Source: an uncultured Peptococcaceae bacterium
GTDB taxonomy: Bacteria; Bacillota; Dehalobacteriia; UBA7702
Reading direction: 5' to 3'
DNA length: 15,624 nucleotides
Assembly: GCA_937919295.1 (NCBI GenBank)
Contig: CALFRX010000089.1
Location: 1 to 15,624 of the forward strand
Numbering within the stretch: position 1 is the stretch's first letter; each line of letters starts with the position of its first letter. The notes under the pieces are model-generated. The model was not told the origin of the DNA, ran no database searches, and was given only the letters and a program-made list of their open reading frames with translations. This document shows, piece after piece, positions 1 to 6,895 of the stretch. The position numbers and the translations under genes are program-made.

Positions 1-34
1 AGAAGGAGACATCCCGCATCTCAACCATAGGCAT
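1..34 (-). CDS. ecfA: Energy-coupling factor ABC transporter ATPase, N-terminal fragment (probable ecfA)
   Basis: Only the first 11 codons are in the window. They read MPMVEMRDVSF, which looks like the first beta strand of an ABC ATPase (compare starts of the type MIEVKNVSF). In Bacillota the genes after rplQ are usually the two ATPases and the membrane subunit of the ECF vitamin/metal uptake transporter, so position and sequence agree. The start is uncertain. ATG at 32-34 is used here; ATG at 26-28 and 17-19 are in frame, as is one at 71-73 that would read through the terminator hairpin. None has a Shine-Dalgarno sequence, and the rplQ terminator ends only 6 nt upstream. The family call rests on few residues plus context. 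Confidence 0.55.
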   Translation of the reverse strand, partial: MPMVEMRDVSF

Positions 35-35
35 A

Positions 36-63
36 CCAAAAAGAGGGCCGCAATGGCCCTCTT
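36..63 (-). terminator. Rho-independent terminator after rplQ
   Basis: There is a perfect 9-bp inverted repeat, AAGAGGGCC at 41-49 and GGCCCTCTT at 55-63, with a 5-nt loop. On the minus strand the 3' arm runs into a run of five T. It begins 13 nt after the rplQ stop codon and would close the S10-spc-alpha transcript. The next gene starts just 6 nt beyond the stem, so some readthrough or a separate promoter must serve it. Confidence 0.85.
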
Positions 64-76
64 CCCAAAACATTTT

Positions 77-415
77 TTAAACCAGTTCGATTTTGACCAT
101 TTCCGCGCCGTCGCCGCGTCTCAAGTCCAACTTGATGGTGCGGGTATAGCCGCCGGGACGGTCCTTGTAACGTTCCGCCAAAACGGTAAACACTTTGGTG
201 ACGACGTCTTCGTCCTGAATGTAGGCAAGGGCCTGTCTTCTGGCGTGGAGATCGCCTCTTTTGCCGAGGGTAATCATTTTTTCGGCAATGCTTTTGAGCT
301 CTTTTGCTTTGGGCGCTGTTGTTTCAATGCTTTCTTTATCTAAAAGAGAGGTCGTAATATTTCTCAACATCGCCCGGCGGTGAGCGCTATTTCTTCTGAG
401 TCTGCCGTATGCCAC
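77..415 (-). CDS. rplQ: 50S ribosomal protein L17
   Basis: L17 is a large-subunit protein that binds 23S rRNA near the exit-tunnel side of the ribosome. The 112-residue product shows the family signature near the N-terminus (LRRNSAHRRAMLRNITTSLL, residues 6-25) and the conserved C-terminal strand region with RPGGYTR and a final VKIELV. The length is normal for the short clostridial type; E. coli L17 is longer. The start codon is GTG (413-415), supported by AAGGAGG at 424-430 with an 8-nt spacing. It is the last gene of the alpha block, 36 nt behind rpoA, and is followed by a terminator. The rpoA-rplQ adjacency is nearly universal. Confidence 0.97.
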   Translation of the reverse strand: MAYGRLRRNSAHRRAMLRNITTSLLDKESIETTAPKAKELKSIAEKMITLGKRGDLHARRQALAYIQDEDVVTKVFTVLAERYKDRPGGYTRTIKLDLRRGDGAEMVKIELV

Positions 416-451
416 TGTGGTTTCCTCCTTACTACTGAGTTACTGACGACC

Positions 452-1402
452 TCAGTCTTCCGCTCTGCGGAGGGAAAGATTGAGTTCGCTGAGTTTTTCC
501 ATAACTTCTTCCAGAGATTTTCTGCCCAAGTTTCTGACTTTCATCATATCTTCTTCAGTACGCTGGGTCAATTCCTGTACGGTATTGATCCCGGCACGTT
601 TCAAACAATTGTAGGAACGGACGGACATATCCAGCTCTTCGATGGTCATGTCTAAGATCTTATCCTTATTATCGTCCTTCTTTTCCACCATGATGATATC
701 GTCACCGGGAACTTCCGTTAAACCGATGAACAGTTTCAGATATTCGGCAAGGATTTTGGCGCTTTTGCTGATGGCTTCATCCGGATAGATGCTGCCATCG
801 GTCCAAATATCCAGGGTTAATTTATCAAAGTCAGTTTGCTGACCAACTCTTGTATCTTCCACATGAAAGATCACTTTGGTAATGGGAGAGAAGAAAGAAT
901 CAATGGGAATGATGCCCAGCGGCATATTTTCCTTTTTGTTCTTTTCAACACTGTTGTAACCTCTCCCTTTTTCCACGGTCACTTCCATATGGAGACTGCC
1001 ATTTTTGTCAAGGGTAACAATGTGGTGATCCGGGTTCAGAATTTCCACTTCAGAACTGCCTTTTAAGTCACGTCCTGTGATTTCACCTTCGCCTTCGGCT
1101 TCCAACATGAGAAGCCGCTCTTCATCGGTGTGTAATTTCACACAAAGACCTTTTAAATTTAAGATCAAATCCGTGGTGTCTTCGTAGACGCCAGGGATTG
1201 TCGTAAATTCATGGAGAACTCCGTCAATTTTGACTGATGTTACTGCCGCACCTGGCAGGGAAGAAAGAAGAACACGTCGCAAAGCGTTGCCGAGGGTAAT
1301 CCCGTAACCTCTTTCCAGAGGTTCAACAACAAAGCGGCCATAGGTTTTGTCATCATTCATTTCCACACATTGAATCTTGGGTTTTTCCATTCCTGACAGC
1401 AT
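452..1402 (-). CDS. rpoA: DNA-directed RNA polymerase alpha subunit
   Basis: Alpha dimerises to nucleate RNA polymerase assembly, and its C-terminal domain contacts UP-element DNA and activators. In this 316-residue protein the N-terminal domain carries the conserved dimerisation stretch GYGITLGNALRRVLLSSLPG (residues 32-51). The C-terminal domain (about 250-316) has the VRSYNCLKRAGI helix, with R262 and N265 matching the DNA-binding Arg and Asn of E. coli alpha (R265, N268), and the NLGRKSLEE segment. ATG at 1400-1402 is chosen because GGAGG lies 8 nt upstream; the internal ATG four codons on lacks its own site. It lies between rpsD and rplQ as usual. Confidence 0.98.
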   Translation of the reverse strand: MLSGMEKPKIQCVEMNDDKTYGRFVVEPLERGYGITLGNALRRVLLSSLPGAAVTSVKIDGVLHEFTTIPGVYEDTTDLILNLKGLCVKLHTDEERLLMLEAEGEGEITGRDLKGSSEVEILNPDHHIVTLDKNGSLHMEVTVEKGRGYNSVEKNKKENMPLGIIPIDSFFSPITKVIFHVEDTRVGQQTDFDKLTLDIWTDGSIYPDEAISKSAKILAEYLKLFIGLTEVPGDDIIMVEKKDDNKDKILDMTIEELDMSVRSYNCLKRAGINTVQELTQRTEEDMMKVRNLGRKSLEEVMEKLSELNLSLRRAED

Positions 1403-1449
1403 ATATCTGGCCTCCTTATATAAACTATCGATTAAAATGAGCCTAAGCC

Positions 1450-2082
1450 TTAGCGGGAGTAACCTTCAACGATTAAGTGTTCTTCGATGGGGATGTCAAT
1501 ATCTTCCCGTCTGGGTTTATCCGCAACGGTTACGGCAAGGCCATCTTTATCCAGTGAAAGCCACTGAGGAACGGATTTCACCGCGGCCAATTCTGAGATT
1601 GCCTGGATTTTAGGACTCTTTTTGCTTTTGGCCGTAACGGCAATGATGTCACCTTTTTTCACGAGGAAAGAAGGAATATTGACTTTTCTGCCGTTGACGG
1701 TGAAATGGCCATGGAGGATTAACTGACGAGCTTCATTTCTGCTGTTGGCCAGGCCCGCTCTGTAAACAGTGTTGTCAAGACGGGATTCCAAGAGGACCAG
1801 GAGATTTTCCCCGGTTACGCCACCCTGTCTGACAGCTTCTTTATAATAGAGACGGAATTGCTTTTCCAACACACCGTAAATACGACGTACTTTTTCTTTT
1901 TCTCTTAACTGAAGGCCATATTCCGTACGTTTTTTACGGGCGGCAGCGGCGCCATGCTGGCCCGGCGCATAACTTCTTTTCGTAAAGGAGCATTTATCGC
2001 TGTAGCAGCGGTCACCTTTTAAATAAAGCTTCTCTCCTTCACGCCGGCAAAGCCGACACTGAGATTCTGTATAACGTGCCAT
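1450..2082 (-). CDS. rpsD: 30S ribosomal protein S4, zinc-binding form
   Basis: S4 is a primary 16S rRNA binder that starts assembly of the 30S body. In many bacteria it also represses its own operon. The 210-residue product has a zinc motif C9-X2-C12-X13-C26-X4-C31, the Cys-containing version. The S4 RNA-binding fold is seen around residues 98-160 (LESRLDNTVYRAGLA, then the conserved HGHFTVNG). A GGAGG lies 12 nt before the ATG, a rather long spacing. Placement in the alpha block between rpsK and rpoA follows the clostridial and proteobacterial order; B. subtilis keeps rpsD elsewhere. Confidence 0.97.
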   Translation of the reverse strand: MARYTESQCRLCRREGEKLYLKGDRCYSDKCSFTKRSYAPGQHGAAAARKKRTEYGLQLREKEKVRRIYGVLEKQFRLYYKEAVRQGGVTGENLLVLLESRLDNTVYRAGLANSRNEARQLILHGHFTVNGRKVNIPSFLVKKGDIIAVTAKSKKSPKIQAISELAAVKSVPQWLSLDKDGLAVTVADKPRREDIDIPIEEHLIVEGYSR

Positions 2083-2098
2083 CTAAAAAGGACACCTC

Positions 2099-2485
2099 CT
2101 ATACTCTTCTTCTTTTGGGCGGACGGCAACCATTATGAGGAATGGGAGTAACGTCCTTGATCATGCTGATTTCCAAGCCTGTGGCCTGAAGCGAACGAAT
2201 CGCGGCTTCTCTGCCGGACCCGGGTCCTTTGACAACGCATTCGATGGTTTTCATACCGTGTTCCATCGCTTCTTTGGCGGCGGTTTCGGCGGCCAGTTGC
2301 GCGGCAAATGGAGTGCTCTTTCTGGAGCCTTTGAAACCGGAAGCCCCGGCGCTCGACCAGGAAATGGCGTTACCGGCTTTATCGGTGATCACAATGATCG
2401 TATTATTAAAAGTTGAATTGATATGGGCTACGCCGTATTCAATGTTCTTTTTTTCTCTTCTTCTGCGCGTTTGTCTTCTTGCCAT
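2099..2485 (-). CDS. rpsK: 30S ribosomal protein S11
   Basis: S11 sits on the 30S platform, contacts the 3' region of 16S rRNA and helps shape the mRNA exit/Shine-Dalgarno region. The 128-residue protein has a basic N-terminus (RRQTRRRREKK), the conserved SSAGASGFKGSRKSTPFAAQ core and the invariant C-terminal tail PHNGCRPPKRRRV. The Asn of the HNG triplet (residue 118) corresponds to the site known to become isoaspartate in E. coli S11. The length is typical. An AAGGGGG site precedes the ATG. The gene is 19 nt downstream of rpsM. Confidence 0.98.
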   Translation of the reverse strand: MARRQTRRRREKKNIEYGVAHINSTFNNTIIVITDKAGNAISWSSAGASGFKGSRKSTPFAAQLAAETAAKEAMEHGMKTIECVVKGPGSGREAAIRSLQATGLEISMIKDVTPIPHNGCRPPKRRRV

Positions 2486-2504
2486 GAATGATATCCCCCT
2501 TCCT

Positions 2505-2876
2505 TTATTTCTTACGTCTTACGCCCACGGTCCGTTTGGGACCTTTGCGGGTACGCGCGTTGGTTTTCGTTTTTTGACCTCTCACAGGGAGGCCTCTTCT
2601 GTGGCGAATGCCGCGGTAGCAGCTAATTTCAACCAGTCTTTTGATATTCAATGCAACGTCGCGACGGAGGTCGCCTTCGACCAAATAATGATTGTTGATG
2701 ATATCCCGGATCGTGTTAACCTGATCTTCACTCAGATTTTTTACCCGAATATCGCCGTCGACGTTGGCTTCCGCTAAGATTTTTTTGGCGGTCGGAATCC
2801 CAATGCCGTAAATATAGGTCAGACCGACTTCGACTCTTTTATCACGGGGTAAGTCAATACCAGCAATACGTGCCAT
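2505..2876 (-). CDS. rpsM: 30S ribosomal protein S13
   Basis: S13 lies in the head of the 30S subunit and makes bridges to the 50S subunit and contacts with P-site tRNA through its basic tail. The 123-residue product begins MARIAGIDLPRDKRVEVGLTYIYGIG, in which the family start (MARIAGIDLP) and the GIG helix-hairpin are clear. The C-terminal part carries YRGIRHRRGLPVRGQ and a Lys/Arg-rich tail. The GGAGG site (2889-2893) is 12 nt from the ATG. Between them lies a two-codon ATG-AAA-TAA element that directly abuts the rpsM ATG. It is the first long gene after rpmJ. Confidence 0.98.
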   Translation of the reverse strand: MARIAGIDLPRDKRVEVGLTYIYGIGIPTAKKILAEANVDGDIRVKNLSEDQVNTIRDIINNHYLVEGDLRRDVALNIKRLVEISCYRGIRHRRGLPVRGQKTKTNARTRKGPKRTVGVRRKK

Positions 2877-2910
2877 TTATTTCATGCACCTCCAATTTTA
2901 GAAATTTTCA

Positions 2911-3024
2911 TTATCCTTGTTTCTGCTTATGTTTGGGGTTTTTGCAAATGACCATAACGGTCCCTTTTCTCTTAATGATTTTGCATTTTTCGCAAATTGG
3001 TTTTACCGAAGCGCGAACTTTCAC
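2911..3024 (-). CDS. rpmJ: 50S ribosomal protein L36, zinc-binding form
   Basis: This is a 37-codon gene that is easily missed because it is short and starts with GTG (3022-3024). The protein reads MKVRASVKPICEKCKIIKRK and then GTVMVICKNPKHKQKQG. It shows the L36 zinc knuckle C11-X2-C14-X12-C27-X4-H32, so it is the zinc-binding paralogue type. An AGGAGG lies 7 nt before the GTG. L36 binds 23S rRNA at the base of the L7/L12 stalk region. The position between infA and rpsM is the standard one. Confidence 0.96.
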   Translation of the reverse strand: MKVRASVKPICEKCKIIKRKGTVMVICKNPKHKQKQG

Positions 3025-3065
3025 GGTAATTCCTCCTTTTTCCTTGCGGTTTTCTATATGATCGC

Positions 3066-3284
3066 TTACTTAAAACGGTATACAATACGTCCACGATTCA
3101 AATCGTAGGGACTTAACTCAACAGTAACTCTGTCCCCGGGCAGAATGCGGATGAAATTCATCCGGATTTTTCCGGAAACATGGGCGAGCACTCTGTGCCC
3201 GTTTGCCAGTTCAACGGTGAACATTGCGTTAGGCAATGGTTCAATGACTGTGCCTTCCACTTCAATCGCATCTTGTTTCGACAT
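3066..3284 (-). CDS. infA: Translation initiation factor IF-1
   Basis: IF-1 is a small OB-fold (S1-like) protein that occupies the 30S A site during initiation. The 72-residue product matches the family over its whole length: DAIEVEGTVIEPLPNAMFTV, then ANGHRVLAHVSGKIRMNFIRILPGD and the ending YDLNRGRIVYRFK. AGGAGG lies 6 nt before the ATG. Its first 23 nt overlap the 3' end of the KOW-protein gene in another frame, which suggests translational coupling. The length is exactly that usual for IF-1. Confidence 0.98.
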   Translation of the reverse strand: MSKQDAIEVEGTVIEPLPNAMFTVELANGHRVLAHVSGKIRMNFIRILPGDRVTVELSPYDLNRGRIVYRFK

Positions 3285-3567
3285 CCGCTACCTCCTGATC
3301 TCGGCTTTTACAGCAATGTTGATTCAAAAACGCCCTAATTTCCAGATCCGACGGGATCAACCCGTTTTGGAGTGTTTTCCGGATATCTGCGGAAATCGTA
3401 TGGGTCACTTGCAAATGTTTTGCGTTTTTCTTTTTCGGTTTCAGATAGGTCGTCTTTCTGCCGTCCGCTACGTAGCAGTATGCGCCGTCAAGTTTCACAA
3501 TAACATAGGCGGTGCGTACGTCGCGTCCCTGCTTCGAGATGACCAGCTGTCCCAATGACCAATCCAT
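3262..3567 (-). CDS. KOW-domain RNA-binding protein (L14e-like)
   Basis: This is a 101-residue protein of a family found in Clostridia and Negativicutes between map and infA. It resembles archaeal/eukaryotic L14e through an N-terminal KOW-type beta barrel: LGQLVISKQGRD at about residues 4-15, then AYVIVKL, and a basic DGRKTTYLKPKKKNAKHLQVT stretch. The C-terminal half is helical and ends in an odd Cys-rich tail (HCCKS...RCD) that overlaps infA by 23 nt. ATG at 3565-3567 is preferred, with a GAGGTGG site 5 nt upstream. An in-frame GTG at 3574-3576 falls inside that site and 4 nt after the map stop. A ribosome or translation role is likely from neighbours and fold. The exact function is not known to me. 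Confidence 0.85.
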   Translation of the reverse strand: MDWSLGQLVISKQGRDVRTAYVIVKLDGAYCYVADGRKTTYLKPKKKNAKHLQVTHTISADIRKTLQNGLIPSDLEIRAFLNQHCCKSRDQEVADVETRCD

Positions 3568-3579
3568 ATTTACCACCTC

Positions 3580-4329
3580 TTAAAGCCTGGTTAATATTTC
3601 AGGTTCTTCGTCGGTAATGGCAAACGTGTTTTCGTAATGGGCGGCCATGGAACCGTCCTTTGTCACATAGGTCCAGTTATCCGCAAGCTGTATGAGAGCA
3701 TACTGTCCGGCGGCCACCATTGGTTCCACCGCGATGGTGAGACCGGCGGAAAGCCGGATTCCCCGGCCTTTTTTGCCGTAATTGGGAACGGAAGGATCCT
3801 CATGCATCTTTTCACCGACACCATGACCGACAAGGTCGCGAATCACAGAATAGCCGTGTCTCTCCACATACCGTTGAATTGCATTGGATATATCGCCTAA
3901 GCGATTACCCTTCTTCGCCTGGGCAAAGCCTTCAAAGAAAGACTGTTTGGTAACGGCGATGAGCCGAGCGTTCTCATCGCTGATCTTCCCCACGGGAAAC
4001 GTACGCGCCGCGTCACCCACATAGCCGCGGAAGGTGGCGCCCACATCGACACTGATGATATCGCCTTCAGTTAAGATGCGGTTACGATTGGGAATCCCAT
4101 GGACAACTTCTTCATTGATGGATGCACAGATGGAAGCGGGAAAACCGCCGTAGCCCTTAAACGTCGGATACGCATTGCATTTGCGGATATAATTTTCGGC
4201 GATTTCGTCCAACTCCCAAGTGGAAATGCCGGGTTCAACATGTTCCTCCAGCAGAGCCAGTGCTTCCGCGACGATTTTGCCGGCGTCCCGCATTTTTGCA
4301 ATTTGTTCCTTGTTTTTTATGGTGATCAT
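3580..4329 (-). CDS. map: Methionine aminopeptidase, type I
   Basis: This cytosolic metalloenzyme removes the N-terminal Met from new proteins whose second residue is small. The 249-residue protein is the short type Ia without N-terminal extension. The five metal ligands are visible: D95 (SVDVGA), D106 (VGDAART), H169 (LVGHGVG), E202 (AVEPM) and E233. Catalytic H77 (EEVVHGIP) is also visible. The last ligand motif reads AHYENT where E. coli has AQYEHT, a mild variation next to the active site. Its ATG overlaps the adk stop by one base (TAATG), and GGAGG lies within the last adk codons, so the two are translationally coupled. The adk-map-infA order is classic. Confidence 0.97.
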   Translation of the reverse strand: MITIKNKEQIAKMRDAGKIVAEALALLEEHVEPGISTWELDEIAENYIRKCNAYPTFKGYGGFPASICASINEEVVHGIPNRNRILTEGDIISVDVGATFRGYVGDAARTFPVGKISDENARLIAVTKQSFFEGFAQAKKGNRLGDISNAIQRYVERHGYSVIRDLVGHGVGEKMHEDPSVPNYGKKGRGIRLSAGLTIAVEPMVAAGQYALIQLADNWTYVTKDGSMAAHYENTFAITDEEPEILTRL

Positions 4330-4976
4330 TATTTGCCTCCCAAGGCAACTGAAATGTCTTTCAATACATTCTGAATGTCTTGATCTCCGTTAATATTTTT
4401 GATGATCCCCGCTTTGGTATAGTACGCAATGAGGGGCGCCGTCTGCTGTTCGTAAACGTCGAGACGGTTTTTTACGGTCTCTGCCTTATCATCGGTTCTC
4501 TGGTATAATGCACCGCCGCATTTTTCACATTGATCGCCTTTGGCGGAAGGATGATAGGTCAGATGGTAGGTGGCGCCGCAGTCTTTGCAGATACGGCGGC
4601 CGGTGATTCTATCCATCAGCTTATGGAGGGGTACCTCGATATTGACGGCAGCATCAAGGTTCTGATCAAGTTTTTTGAGCATTTCCGTCAAAGCATCGGC
4701 CTGTGCCGGTGTTCTGGGAAAGCCATCCAGGAGGAAGCCCTCTTGGCAATCTTCCTTCTGAATCCTTTCCTCCACCAGTCCAAGGATGAGCGTATCGGGA
4801 ACCAACTGCCCCGCTTCCATGTAGCCTTTGGCTTCTTTGCCCAAAGCCGTGCCTGCTTTCACCGCGGCACGGAGCAAATCGCCGGTGGAGATATGTACGA
4901 TGTTGTATTTTTCAACCAGCGTCGCAGCCTGCGTTCCTTTGCCGGCTCCGGGTGGTCCCAATAAAACCAAGCGCAT
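4329..4976 (-). CDS. adk: Adenylate kinase, zinc-LID form
   Basis: It catalyses ATP + AMP = 2 ADP and balances the adenylate pool. The 215-residue protein has the P-loop GPPGAGKGT (residues 7-15), the AMP-binding TGDLLR (31-36) and the conserved DGFPRT (84-89). It also has a LID domain with four cysteines, C130-X2-C133 and C150-X2-C153, which bind structural zinc in Gram-positive long-form enzymes. AAGGAG precedes the ATG. It lies 11 nt after secY and overlaps map by one base. Confidence 0.98.
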   Translation of the reverse strand: MRLVLLGPPGAGKGTQAATLVEKYNIVHISTGDLLRAAVKAGTALGKEAKGYMEAGQLVPDTLILGLVEERIQKEDCQEGFLLDGFPRTPAQADALTEMLKKLDQNLDAAVNIEVPLHKLMDRITGRRICKDCGATYHLTYHPSAKGDQCEKCGGALYQRTDDKAETVKNRLDVYEQQTAPLIAYYTKAGIIKNINGDQDIQNVLKDISVALGGK

Positions 4977-4987
4977 TTTTTTTCTCC

Positions 4988-6241
4988 TTATTTCATAAAT
5001 CCCTGGTAACTGCGCATCAGTACCTGGCTTTCCAGTTGTTTCATCGTGTCCAACGCCACACCGACGGCGATCAGTAAAGATGTGCCGCCAAAGCTAAGAT
5101 CAAGGCTCGTCGCCACCATGGTAAGGTTCGGCAACAAGGCGATGAAGGCGAGGAAAAAGGCGCCGGCCAAAGTCAGTCTGGTCAGGATCCGGTCAATATA
5201 TTCGGCGGTGGGTCTGCCGGGACGCAGCCCGGGGATGAAACCGCCATTCTTCTTCAGGTTTTCCGACACTTCCACGGGAGAAAACGTCACCGCGGTATAG
5301 AAATACGTGAAGAAGATGATCATCAAGACGTAAAACGTCATGTATACAGGATGATCGGAGTTGAACCAACCGGCAATGGTCGTGCAAACGCTGTTATCGG
5401 GAAACAGGGAGAGCAGTAAACCGGGGAGCATCAAAATGGACATGGCAAAGATGATCGGGATAACACCGGCCTGATTGACCTTAATCGGAATGAAGGTGCT
5501 TTGGCCGCCGTAGACCTTTCTGCCCACGACCCTTTTGGCATACTGTACCGGGACTCTTCTCTGCCCCTCCTGAATATAGATAATACCGATGATGATCGCC
5601 ACAGCAATCACAAGGAAGAGCATGACGGCAAAGAAGTTGGTTTCACCACTTCTCAAGGACTGGAACACATAAGTCAAGCCCGAGGGAATACGGGAAACGA
5701 TCCCCGCGAAGATGATCAGGGAGATCCCGTTGCCAATGCCTTTTTCGGTAATCATTTCGCCCATCCACATGAGCATGGCAGTACCTGCCGTCAAAGAAAT
5801 GGCGAGAACCAATACGGTAAAGATATTGAAATCGTACATCGCGCTTTTGAGATAGAAGCTCATGGCGATGGCCTGGACGAAAGCCAGGAGAATGCAGCCG
5901 TAACGGGTCAGTTGAGCCATCTTTTTTCTGCCTTCGGGACCTTCTTTGGAAAGCTTTTCAAAGTAAGGCACCACGATGGTGAGCAGGTTCATAATAATCG
6001 AAGCATTGATGTAAGGCATAATCCCCATGGCAAACAAACTGATACTCTTAAAGGCGCCGCCTGAAATAATATCAATGAAACCAAAGATATTCTGGGTGAA
6101 TAATGTATCCAATACGTCAGGGTTAATACCGGGCGCGGGAATATGAGCGCCGATACGGAAGACGAGGAACATCAATAACGTAAAGAAAATCTTTCCACGG
6201 AGTTCTTGTACTTTAAACGCGTTAACCAGCGTTGAAAGCAT
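4988..6241 (-). CDS. secY: Preprotein translocase subunit SecY
   Basis: SecY is the channel of the Sec translocon in the cytoplasmic membrane. The 417-residue protein has ten hydrophobic segments, at about residues 18-38, 68-90, 112-132, 139-160, 171-190, 203-222, 259-280, 300-325, 356-371 and 377-395. The cytoplasmic loop at 221-245 contains EGQRRVPVQYAKR. The next loop has FIPGLRPG (335-342), whose R340 corresponds to the Arg needed for SecA-driven transport in E. coli. The start at 6239-6241 uses AGAGGTGA in the last rplO codons and lies one base after the rplO stop, implying coupling. It is slightly shorter than B. subtilis SecY but complete. Confidence 0.97.
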   Translation of the reverse strand: MLSTLVNAFKVQELRGKIFFTLLMFLVFRIGAHIPAPGINPDVLDTLFTQNIFGFIDIISGGAFKSISLFAMGIMPYINASIIMNLLTIVVPYFEKLSKEGPEGRKKMAQLTRYGCILLAFVQAIAMSFYLKSAMYDFNIFTVLVLAISLTAGTAMLMWMGEMITEKGIGNGISLIIFAGIVSRIPSGLTYVFQSLRSGETNFFAVMLFLVIAVAIIIGIIYIQEGQRRVPVQYAKRVVGRKVYGGQSTFIPIKVNQAGVIPIIFAMSILMLPGLLLSLFPDNSVCTTIAGWFNSDHPVYMTFYVLMIIFFTYFYTAVTFSPVEVSENLKKNGGFIPGLRPGRPTAEYIDRILTRLTLAGAFFLAFIALLPNLTMVATSLDLSFGGTSLLIAVGVALDTMKQLESQVLMRSYQGFMK

Positions 6242-6242
6242 G

Positions 6243-6683
6243 CTACATCACCTCTACTTTTCCACCTGCGGCTTCGATTTTTGCTGCAGCGCTCTTGCTG
6301 CAATGGATATACTGTAAAGTAACGGGTTTTTCGATTTCACCGTTGGCGAGGATTTTCACGCCGTCGCAGGTACCGCTGATGAGGCCTGCTTCCCACAGTG
6401 TTTCTGGGGTAATCACGGTGTTCGCTTCAAAAAGGTTCAAGTCCTGAAGCGCGATTTCCGCGATGACCTTTTTGTTGATATTGGTAAAGCCACGTTTGGG
6501 AATTCTTCTCGAAAGGGGCATCTGGCCGCCTTCAAAGCCGGGGCGCACACCACCGCCGGAGCGGGATTTTTGCCCTTTATGACCTCTTCCGGCAGTTTTA
6601 CCCAAGCCGGAACCGATCCCGCGGCCTTTGCGGGTAGGCGCCTTTTTGGAACCTTCGGCGGGCTTTAAGTCGCTTAAATACAT
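6243..6683 (-). CDS. rplO: 50S ribosomal protein L15
   Basis: L15 is a late-assembling 23S rRNA binder with a long, glycine-rich N-terminal extension. The 146-residue product begins MYLSDLKPAEGSKKAP and shows the typical GRGIGSGLGKTAGRGHKGQ and GGVRPGFEGGQMPLSRRIPK stretches. The globular C-terminal half ends KIEAAGGKVEVM. GGGAGG lies 7 nt before the ATG. It sits between rpmD and secY as in nearly all bacteria, and its final codons hold the secY ribosome-binding site. Confidence 0.98.
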   Translation of the reverse strand: MYLSDLKPAEGSKKAPTRKGRGIGSGLGKTAGRGHKGQKSRSGGGVRPGFEGGQMPLSRRIPKRGFTNINKKVIAEIALQDLNLFEANTVITPETLWEAGLISGTCDGVKILANGEIEKPVTLQYIHCSKSAAAKIEAAGGKVEVM

Positions 6684-6705
6684 AATTCTACCTCCCTACA
6701 GGTTC

Positions 6706-6891
6706 TTAGCTTTCGACTTCTTCCACCTTCAAAAGATGGGCAACGCTTTTCACCTTCCCCAAAATATCGGGGGTATCATTTTGGATCACGGAACGGCCGG
6801 TCTTGTTGAGACCCAAGGAACGTACCGTTCTTTTTTGCTGTTCGCTGTATCCGATCACGCTTTTGACAAGGGTAATCTTGATTTTTGCCAT
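6706..6891 (-). CDS. rpmD: 50S ribosomal protein L30
   Basis: This is a 61-residue protein matching the small bacterial L30, a 23S rRNA binder. Conserved parts are KIKITLVKSVIGYSEQQKRT and RSLGLNKTGRSVIQNDTPDI. The ATG follows the rpsE stop by 4 nt, and its AGGAGG overlaps the last rpsE codons (Glu-Glu-stop). The length is normal. Confidence 0.97.
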   Translation of the reverse strand: MAKIKITLVKSVIGYSEQQKRTVRSLGLNKTGRSVIQNDTPDILGKVKSVAHLLKVEEVES

Positions 6892-6895
6892 GATA

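Noticed and set aside
1403..1449. Internal promoter before rpoA (TTATAT at the end of the rpsD-rpoA gap)
   Set aside because: A -10-like AT-rich stretch exists, but the hexamer at 17 nt (TTAGGC) is a poor -35. AT-rich spacers in front of ribosome-binding sites give such matches by chance.
5501..6064. 187-codon plus-strand open frame opposite secY
   Set aside because: It is a hydrophilic His/Asp-rich translation that mirrors the hydrophobic SecY codons, a typical antisense artefact.
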